Positions 56,059 through 64,000 of a stretch of DNA of 64,000 nt are shown one piece after another. The first letter of the stretch is position 1; each line of letters opens with the position of its first letter. The notes below the pieces were generated by a model that made no database searches, had not been told where the DNA came from, and was given only the letters and a program-made list of their open reading frames with translations. Source of the stretch: Cinnamomum chago (lineage: Eukaryota; Streptophyta; Magnoliopsida; Laurales; Lauraceae). The position numbers and the translations under genes are program-made. The DNA lies in the NCBI GenBank assembly GCA_038049695.1, contig CP142457.1, forward strand, positions 60,880,501 to 60,944,500, written 5' to 3'.

Positions 56059-57588
56059 TTACTCAAGATATTTCCTTATCTCTGGACAGTTGTTCAAAAT
56101 GAACCAATGGGCATCCTTCCAAAGCTTGATGTCAAGTCGAATTAAGTTCGTTTTCCCTAAAGGACGACCTAGATGTCGAAAAATTGACAACTGTGCTTGA
56201 GAAGTGTTGTTTGGCCGGTCATAATTTCGTTCACGCCGATTGAATCTTGTCTCTATCCCATGAAAATGCATCGGATAGAACGTCAAAGCTTCGTTCACTA
56301 TATATGCCTCTACAATTGACCCTTCTGGATGAGCTTTATTTCTGACATACTGTTTAAGTGTTCTCATATATCGTTCAAAAGGATACATCCACCTAGCATG
56401 AACTGGACCACCAAGAATGGCTTCTCGAGGCAAGTGTATGGCTAAGTGAACCATAATATCAAAGAATGCTGGGGGATATATCCTCTTGAGTTTGGAAAGA
56501 ACAATAACAATCCCCTTTTCCTTATCTTCTAAGTCTTTGACATGTAAAGTCCTCGAGCATAACCATTTGAAAAGTTTGTTAACTCAGAAAGTGTGTCTCA
56601 GATCTGTGGTGTCATAAATGGCCTAATTCCAACTTCCCAACAACCGTTGTAAAAGCACATGACAATCATGAGACTTCAAACCAGAGATTTTGCCATCAGC
56701 TACATTAACGGTCCTTCCAATATTTGCTGCGAAACCATATGGAAATTTGACAGACTAAAGAAATGCACAAAATTGTTTGCGTTCATCTTTAGTCAATGTG
56801 TAAGCAGCATGAGGCTTAATCCACCTATCTCCCGACTTTTGCAAATGCAACTCTCACTCCTTATATTCTTGTTTAAAAGATCTATTCTCGATTTATCAGT
56901 GTCGTTTGACTTCCCTTCAATGCTAAGTAAAGTGCCTATCACACTATCACGTATGTTCTTCTCAATATGCATAACATCAAGATTGTGTCTCAAGTCAAGT
57001 TTTGACCAATAAGGAAGCTCAAAAAATATACTCCTTTCGTCCAATTGAGCTCTTTCACATCACGCTTACATTTCTTTCCACCAAAATCGGGATGCTTTCC
57101 AGGAACAACATTAATATGTTCTACCTGCTTCAAGATGTCCTCACCATTTCTCACCCTCGGAGCCATCCTTGTTTCTACAAATCCATTAAACTGCTTATTT
57201 CGACGAAACGGATGTTAAGTGTCGAGAAAGCGTCTATGCCCCCATGTAGCCAACTTTACTTGTAAGATGACATGAACAAGTATCTTCATTACATACCAGA
57301 CAAGGCATATATCCATTTGTACTCTAGCCGGACAAATTTCCATAAGCAGGGAAGTCATTTATCGTCCATAATAATGCAACATGCATCTGAAAATGTGCAT
57401 CTTCCTCACTATCATATGTCCAAACTCCTTTCTCCCACAACTCCCTAAGCTCATCTACTAACGGGGGTAAATAGACATCTATATCTTTTCCAGGAGCTAT
57501 GGGTCCTGGAATTAGTAATGTCATGATGAATGACGACTCCTTCATACATCTCCACAACGCCATGTTATATGGTTGGTCAACCCGCATT
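56059..57588 (-). pseudogene. CACTA TNP2 transposase, degraded
   Basis: In order on the minus strand are SSFIMTLLIPGPIAPGKDID, VYLPPLVDELRELWEKGV, LLWTINDFPAYGNLSG and PCLVCNEDT, then LRHNLDVMHIEKNIRDSVIG. After these come VHLAIHLPREAILGGPVHAR, WMYPFERYMRTLKQYV and EGSIVEAYIVNEALTFYPMH. These are the Transposase_21 (TNP2) core and its C-terminal DUF4218-like domain. Stops and frameshifts lie near 57280-57320 and 56460-56790. The N-terminal third is absent. Confidence 0.85.
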
Positions 57589-59288
57589 TGTAAGCAGTAA
57601 ATAAGAATAGTATTTTGGTCAGGTTCTAGGGAACTTGACCCTATGTGGCCGGTCGACCGAGGTCCCTGGCCGGTCGACCGAGTCCAGGTTCTGTTTCTGC
57701 AGTGAAATGGGTCCATTCATTTCCAAACTTCTTGAACCTAATAAACAATCCAAGCAATGGTAAAAACAACCTAACTACAATACACAAAACTAACTAATCA
57801 GGTCATTAACCTCTAAATCCATTCCATTAAACCAATAAACCAATTTATCATGTTTTCAAACCTTTAAAGCATCAATTGAGCAAAGAACACCTAAAACGTG
57901 ATTTTCTCATACAATTCAAGGAAGACAAACATATCAAGTATCAATATAACTATTTACTTGCCTTAGGTCGAAATTGCACAAATCCACAAATCTTAGCTCC
58001 ATAGTCCAACAAACCAAGCCTAAGGAATAAACAACAAAATAAAACTAAATTAAATATAAAATTACTAGAGGGGAAGCTCTAAGCTACCAAACACATTTCT
58101 ACACCCAAAGTGTATTAACCCAAACCTAAGGGGAATGAGAGCTTACCAAACAAATGGGTGGATGGAGTGGTGGCTTGCAAATTAGAGATTGTTGAGCTTG
58201 CGAGGTCCACGCGGAGATGATAGTGATCATCGGAGGTTATGGGGCCCACTTGATCAGTGGCCCACTGATTAGTGGTGATGTGGCTCTTTGGTGGTCCATT
58301 GACAAGGAGAGTGAAGATAGAGAGAAAGAATGAATGGAGAAAGAATGAGAATAAAGAAACAAAGAGAGAGTGGAATGGTGAGATGGGTGAGGGGAGAAGT
58401 CAACGTGAGTTGACAGTGAGTGGAGTGAGGTGAGGGAGAGGTGAGCTGAGATGGGATGAGAGAGAAAGAGAGGAAGAAATAAAGAAAGAGAAACAAGAAG
58501 GAAAACAGAGAACGAGAGAGAGAAACAGAGAAGGGAGGAAGAAATAAAGAAATGAAGAGAAAGAAATAGTGAGATGGGTTCGGTGGTGGTGGGCAGTGAG
58601 TGAGGTGAGATGAGGGAGAAGAGAAAAGGGGAAAAAAGATAGGGATGGGTTGCTGTGAGCTGGGAAGAGGGAGAGATAAGTGAGAGAAATGAGTGATGAG
58701 ATGAGAGAGTGGAGAAGAGAATGGAGAGCTTGGTGGTGGCCGGCGATGGTGTCGTCTAACGGCGGTGAGGAGAGTGAGGACGAGAGGGATGAGAAGAGAG
58801 AAAAGGGGGGCGACTGCTGCTGTGTGGAGTGAATGAGAAGAGGGAAATGAAGATAAGGGAGAAGGAAAGAAAGAATAGAGGAAAGAATAAAGAAAGAGAG
58901 GGCGACTGGCTATTCACGTGGAGTGAGGAGAGAGAAAGGAATGACGAGAGAGAAAGGAATGTTTAAATGGGTTTGGGTCCGGTCAGGTTTTAGAGTGTCT
59001 TCGAGGGTCCAGATCAAGATGGTGTAGAAGACTAAAGTTTAGGAAATAAAATCATCTTCCCAACAGTACCAAAATCTCAAAAAGCGGAAAATACTAAAAA
59101 GCCCTCAGAAATTTTCGAAAATAGCGACACACACCCCGACTGTACCCAAACGGGCTCAAATCTCAACCCAATTTTGCACGCGCAATCCTAATGATTAATC
59201 GGACCTGTTTGGCTTATAACGAGCTTAATTAGTTAAAAGTATAATTAACTAAGCTAATTACAACCTTGGAATTTCGGGATGTTACACA
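57589..59288 (-). mobile_element. LTR with mismatched flanks, GA-rich interior
   Basis: On the minus strand it begins TGTAACATCCCGAAATTCC, a common start of gypsy-type LTRs. On the plus strand its left end is approximately TGTAAGCAG. The 5 bases outside (gcatt left, cagat right) do not match, and the flanks belong to different elements (CACTA left, Copia right). It holds two CGGTCGACCG palindromes near 57650 and 57670 and a purine-rich stretch (gagagaaagag words) from 58310 to 58970. No coding content. Left boundary approximate. Confidence 0.65.
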
Positions 59289-62200
59289 GATTATCTTAAC
59301 AAAATGAAAGGTATTACTGATTCCCTTGAAGCTATCGCTCAACCAGTCACTGAGTATGATCTGTGTAACCAAATCCTCAATGGCCTTGGTCCTGAATATG
59401 ACTTGATTCACACCTCTATTGCTAATTGAGAAACTCCGATTACATTTGAGGAACTATTTGGGCAACTTCTCACCTTTGAACTACGAATAGAATTGCATAA
59501 TTCTACACCAGCAACTACATCACCTGCCATTGCATTCTACACGCCTGTTTCCGGTGGATGATCTGGCTCTCGTGGGAGATCCAATAATTGTGGTAGAGGT
59601 CGAGGGCGTAATTTTAATTTTAGGGGTGGCTCGTCTACTCAGCACTCTTCTCAAAAGTCAAAGCAAGCTCCTCTAGCATGCCAGATTTGCAATCGCATTG
59701 GGCATACTGCTCTTGAGTGTTTCAGTAGGTTGGATCTTTACTTCCAAGGACGGCAACCACCAGAAAAACTTCAAGCCATGGTTGTCGCTAAATAAGGAGA
59801 AACAACCTGGTTTATAGACTTGGGTGCTACTAATCATGTGACACCGGATATTAGTAACCTGAACATTCATTCAGAATATGCGGGTAATGACAATCTTCAA
59901 GTTGGAAATGGTAAGCGCCTGACAATCTCACACACTGGTTCCTCTCAACATTTCTCTAATGGGGAAGATCCCCTTCCATGGTTGGACCAGTAATGGTCTC
60001 TATCCTCTTCCTCTACAATCTTACATCAAGAATAGCCTACCTACTTCTCCGTCTGCTTTCAGTACTACTCGCCATTCTAGCAATCTCTGGCAACGCCGCT
60101 TAGGTCATCCTTCATCATAGAAATTTCAACACATTGCTTCATCACTCTCTATCCATGGAACTTCCAGGCTCGAATTTGTGTGCACTGCGTGTCAAATGGG
60201 GAAATGGTGCAGGTTACCCTTTCAAAAGTGTACTTCAATTTCTAACTTTCCTTTAGAACTAGTGCACTCTGATGTTTGGGGATATTCTCCCGCTTCATCC
60301 CTTAGTGGGGCTAGATTTTTATGTGACATTCATCGATGATTGTAGTCAATATTGCTGGTTTTTTCCTATTACTACTAAGTTTCAAGTGTTTGATATCTTT
60401 TCCAGTTTTAAATCTTTTGGTGAGAATATGTTTGATCGTAAAATTAAAATGTTACAATCTAATGGTGGTGGTGAGTTTACTAGTACTCGATTTAAACATT
60501 TCTTACTTCAACATGGCATTTCTCATTGTATTTCATGTCCCCATACGCCAGAACAAAATGGGGTCGCTGAAAGGAAGCATCGACACATTGTCAAAACAAG
60601 GCTATCTCTTTTGGCCCATTCAGGCATTCCTTTATCATTTTGGGATGTTGCATTTGATATAGTTGTTTTTCTAATAATCAAAATGCCTAGTCCAATGCTT
60701 AATCACTTGTCTCCTTATGAAAAACTCCTTAATAAATCACCAGATTATATGATTTTACGTTCATTTGGGTGTGTTTGTTTTCCATATCTTCGCCCTTATA
60801 CCTTTGGAAAAATATCTTTTCGCACCATTCCTTGTGTTGTTCTTGGCCCTGGGCGGGATCATAAAGGGTATAAATGTTTGGACCCTGTTACCAGTAGAAT
60901 TTACATGAGTCGGCAAGTGGTGTTTGATGAGATGGTCTATCCCTTTATTACTAACAATATGTAGGATTTTAATTCTTCTTCTAGCACAAGTGAGAATGTC
61001 CTGCCCGGTCACCACAGTGTTTGGCCTATACTTGCCTCTGGACCCACTGCTATTGCACCTACTGATCCACCCAATTTTCCTGCACAAAGAGCCACGTCTC
61101 AGACAGATTCTAAGTTTGGCCCACAAAGTATGGCTCACTCTCAAACATTGCCCACACCTACAGCAGCGTCGCTAGGTTCTAGTTTGTCTTCAAATCCGGC
61201 CTCCATCTCACAGCCGATATCGGTGACTGGGCCACCCATCAGTTCCATTACCACAGACCCATCTCGGTTGATGCACTTACAATCCATTACTTGCCCTGAC
61301 CAAACATTACTTTTAAGCAGTTTGGACGCTTCAGGCAAAATGCCTCTCCAACACATCAAGCCCACACATGTGCTTCCTCCCACCCAAATGTTGGAGTTGC
61401 CACGTGTTGAGCATCCTTTCCCAAAAGGTGCTGCGTGTATACATCATCTGCCACCTGAGCCTCCAAAGCAATCTCTCAATGAGACCTCTACATTGCCTTC
61501 CTCAATACTTCGTTATAGAGGTGGAAAGTCTACCAAGGTGCGTGATTCCGGTGCTGTAACTCACCATCAACAAATTGTTGGATCGGCTGACATCCCTCTG
61601 CCACAGTCCAATCTACCATCTCAATCAGCCCATTTTTCAGATTCATCACAACCTTCTCAACGCCCTCATACTATGCGCACACGGTCAAGGGATGGTATAT
61701 TTAAACCAAAAATATCAACAGTCAATAAACATCCATTACCAAAAGTTTTTCAAAGTGTGCTTGCAGAAAGAGAACCTACAGTCTATTCCCAAGCAGTAAA
61801 ATCAGTTGAGTGGCGTACGACGATGGCTCTTGAATTTGATGCTCTTCAACGTCAGGGTACATGGACTCTAGTCCCTCTGTAGCTTGGGAGGAATGTTGTA
61901 GGTTGTCGCTGGGTCTACAAAATAAAATAACGGTCAGATGGCACTATAGAAAGATACAAGGCTCATCTTGTAGCCAAGGGGTTCCACCAACAATCGGGCT
62001 TGGACTATAGTGACACATTTAGTTCGGTAGTCAAACACAACACCATTAGACCAGTTCTTTCTTTTATTGTTCAACTAGGCTGGCCTACACACCAACTGGA
62101 TGTTCACAATGCATTTTTACATGGTGTACTATATGAGGAAGTATACATGAAACAGCCTCAAGGATTTGTGGATCCCGACCACCCAACCTATGTTTGTAAG

Positions 62201-63304
62201 CTCCAGAAGGCAATTTATGGACTTAAGCAAGCCCCTCGTACATGGAATCTTCGCCTTACAAATAACCTTCAAACTCTTGGGTTTATTGACTCTTCTGCGG
62301 ATACATCACTATTTGTCCGCAATTTTGGTGGTGAATTTATGATTTTATTAATCTATGTTGATGACATAGTAGTCACTAGTAATAATACTGCTACTTTAGC
62401 AAAACTCTTACGCAAGCTTGGTCGGTTGTTTGCTATGAAAAATTTGGGCCCACTACATTATTTCCTTGGTATCAAGGTTCACTGTGATCCCTATGCTTTA
62501 TACCTTACACAGACTAAATATGTGTTAGACATACTTCATCGAACCCAGATGAATGATGCTAAACCTCTTAAGTCACCGGTTCAATCTGGATTAAAACTCT
62601 CTAAGTATGATGGTAATCCAATATCAAATGCTCAAGAATATCGTTCAGTGGTTGGTGCTCTTCAATACGTCACACTGACAAGGCCAGATATTGCATTTGC
62701 AATGAACCAAGTGTGTCAATTTATGCATGACGCACGATCAACCCACTGGATGGTGGTAAAACGGATTCTTCGTTTTCTTAAAGGGACAATCACACATGGA
62801 CTATATTTTCGAAAAGGTTCTTTCACACTCACTGCTTACTCAAATGCAGATTGGGCAGGCGATCCCGATGATCGGTGCTCTACTTGTAGTTATGCTGTTT
62901 TTATTAGCCCCAATCTTATCTCTTGGAATGCCAAAAAACAACCAATCATGTCAAGATCTAGCACAGAATCTGAGTATCGATCTCTGGCTCTCACTGCTGC
63001 GGAATTTTTTTTGGGTTCATATGCTCATGAAAGATTTAGGAATTTATAAGAAAACTCCTCCTTCAATCTACTGTGATAATATTAGTGTGATTGCCCTGGC
63101 TTCTAATCCAGTTTTTCATGCTCGCACCAAACACATTGAGGTTGATTATCATTTCATAAAAGAGAAGGTCATTTGTGGCGATATTCAAGTGCGCTTTGTC
63201 AGTTCTATAGATTAGTTAGCTGACATATTTATGAAGGGTCTAAGCTCAGCAAGGTCTCAGTTATTAAAAGACAAGCTTCATGTCATTGATTGGCCCTTCA
63301 GCTT

Positions 63305-63307
<3 letters not shown>
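59289..63307 (+). pseudogene. Copia gag-pol, 5'-deleted and decayed
   Basis: It starts inside gag (YLNKMKGITDSLEAIAQPVT) and then has the zinc knuckle CQICNRIGHTALEC and protease WFIDLGATNHV (D-S-G changed to D-L-G). Integrase at 60250-60960 has FIDDCSQYCWFF and HTPEQNGVAERKHRH, but its central box reads LQSNGGGEF, with Asn for the catalytic Asp. RT at 62000-62560 keeps LDVHNAFLHG and LIYVDDIVVTSNN. RNase H (ADWAGDPDDR, SRSSTESEYRS, HARTKHIEVDYHF) follows. Stops near 59428, 59560, 59793 and 61880, and frameshifts at T runs near 60318 and 63010, make it dead. The 5' LTR and gag start are lost at the 59288 junction. Confidence 0.9.

Positions 63308-63336
<29 letters not shown>
63308..63336 (+). 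repeat. Poly-G tract, 29 bases, at the polypurine tract position
   Basis: The run sits where the Copia polypurine tract should be, between the end of RNase H and the LTR start (tgagcccac). It is probably an expanded polypurine tract. Length may be affected by sequencing. Confidence 0.88.
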
Positions 63337-63954
63337 TGAGCCCACTTGTCTCCACTGGCCTACCGTGCTACAAATCATGACAGATAAACTTCAAGTCTTC
63401 TTAGAACTCTATCTCTATTGTGATAATGAATCCCAAAATCAATTGGTGATAGGAAACGACACAACAATAGTTTTATGGTGAGGGCGAGGGCTCGACCACA
63501 ATTATGACCGCTCAGGAGCGAGGGTGGACGTTGACCTCAACGACACACCCGCCGCGACTCCTGTTGCGAACTCGCAAAATGCGCGTGTCCCGTGACTCGA
63601 ACACCCGACCTGCCAGACTCTGATACCACTTGTAGGATCTTACACCCTATGGAGCTACTACTTATCCCAAAATCAATTGGTGATAGGAAACGGCACAACA
63701 ATAATTTTATGTGAGGGCGAGGGCTCGACCACAATTATGACCGCTCAGGAGCGAGGGTGGACGTTGACCTCAACAGATTTCTACTTAAGGTTTGAACTCT
63801 TGATAAAAATCACTTTGTATTTATCCACTTTGTATTTATCCCCAACTTCCAGAGACTCATCCATACCCTATAAAAAATTGTTATAAATATGTAACTCTAT
63901 ACAAGAGAAAGCAAGTTTGGATCTTAAATAGTTTGGACCTTAAATATTGTTTCA
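63337..63954 (+). mobile_element. Copia 3' LTR interrupted by a TRIM
   Basis: It begins tgagcccac after the G tract. The distal part has ccctataaaaaattg and ttataaatatgtaactct, TATA-like words, then acaagagaaagcaag. It ends near ttca at 63954, where OMT upstream flank resumes. So this Copia inserted into OMT flank DNA. The inner 63427-63776 belongs to a nested TRIM. Confidence 0.6.
63427..63776 (-). mobile_element. TRIM element with two LTR copies
   Basis: Right LTR 63634-63776 (minus strand TGTTGAGGTCAACG to GATCCTACA) is followed inward by agTGGTATCAGAG, a tRNA-Met primer site at about 63621-63631. The interior is only about 90 bp. The left LTR 63427-63540 is a near copy lacking its distal 30 bases. 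The solo LTR at 31227-31372 is the same family. No protein. Confidence 0.82.
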
Positions 63955-64000
63955 CATTCATCAGAATATTTTTAAATTTCAAGATTATACGAACACCCAT
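63955..64000 (-). other. OMT upstream-flank homologue at right edge
   Basis: The text attcatcagaata...tttcaagattatacgaacac matches the conserved block upstream of OMT copies 1 and 3 (6868-6905, 40090-40135). The gene that should lie on its left is not present, having been displaced by the Copia/LTR/CACTA mosaic. Confidence 0.75.

Larger units (their letters stand above)
54082..57588 (-). mobile_element. CACTA (En/Spm) element, one end only
   Basis: The terminus CACTACTACAAAA at 54082 is preceded by tta. It is followed by subterminal copies of taccgacgc / gcgtcggtaa words within 54100-54320, the standard CACTA end structure. Transposase-related fragments fill the rest on the minus strand. The other terminus and the transposase N-terminal half are missing because the element stops at an unrelated LTR near 57588. 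Confidence 0.85.

Noticed and set aside
58300-58970. Coding region in GA-rich DNA (75-codon minus frame)
   Set aside because: The frame is a by-product of the purine-rich stretch (Ser/Leu/Phe runs) inside an LTR.
63290-63481. 63-codon frame with a glycine run
   Set aside because: Produced by the poly-G tract at the Copia polypurine site.

Overview
This is plant nuclear DNA: AT-rich, gene-poor, with short-intron genes of a plant-specific family and a dense, nested load of plant transposons (Copia LTR elements, L1-type LINEs, a CACTA relic, PIF/Harbinger-, hAT- and Mutator-type MITEs, TRIMs). I cannot name the species. A magnoliid or other woody angiosperm fits, but that is inference. The only host gene family I recognise is plant class II (COMT-like) small-molecule O-methyltransferase (OMT), always on the minus strand.

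The OMT array. Two copies look intact: 5419-6648 (361 codons, two exons) and 38662-39883 (360 codons, two exons). A third, 32068-32833, is a pseudogene: a 17-bp deletion between 8-bp direct repeats shifts the frame, and exon 2 is gone. Further OMT debris lies at 9840-9905, 12026-13650, 14690-14740, 17340-17515, 20317-20420 and 23000-24760. OMT upstream-flank sequence recurs at both window edges (1-330 and 63955-64000), so the array probably extends beyond both. Shared flanking modules (18.2-20.4, 28.2-31.7 and 36.4-38.7 kb; 12.0-13.7 and 23.1-24.8 kb; 8.2-9.8 and 40.7-44.9 kb) show growth by segmental duplication. The duplicates supply empty sites that date and confirm several transposon insertions.

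Transposon layout. 0-5 kb: SINE-like pieces, a hairpin plus degenerate tandem repeat, a solo Copia LTR. 7.1-8.1 kb: a 1-kb foldback just upstream of OMT copy 1. 10-16 kb: a PIF-type MITE, nested tandem repeats, a LINE 3' end, further MITEs. 20.4-22.6 kb: a degraded LINE containing a Copia relic, a MITE and a solo LTR. 25.6-27.7 kb: a Mutator-like element with an AT-rich minisatellite. 28-36 kb: MITEs, two Copia relics, two TRIM-type elements. 41.5-44.3 kb: a 2.8-kb solo LTR with intact target-site duplication. 44.9-53.8 kb: a 5'-truncated LINE split by a young, gag-only Sirevirus-like Copia element. 54-59.3 kb: half a CACTA element fused to an LTR. 59.3-63.95 kb: a decayed Copia gag-pol with a nested TRIM.

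The genes do not form an operon or pathway. The window is best read as a tandem OMT cluster in birth-and-death evolution inside repeat-rich DNA. The most unusual sequence signals are palindromic TCGA-core motifs in the LTRs of three distinct elements, TTCCGCGGAA palindromes in a MITE family, two 27-29-base poly-G tracts, a gag-only element with almost identical LTRs, and a CACTA/LTR/Copia mosaic junction. I found no convincing new enzymatic or defence system.
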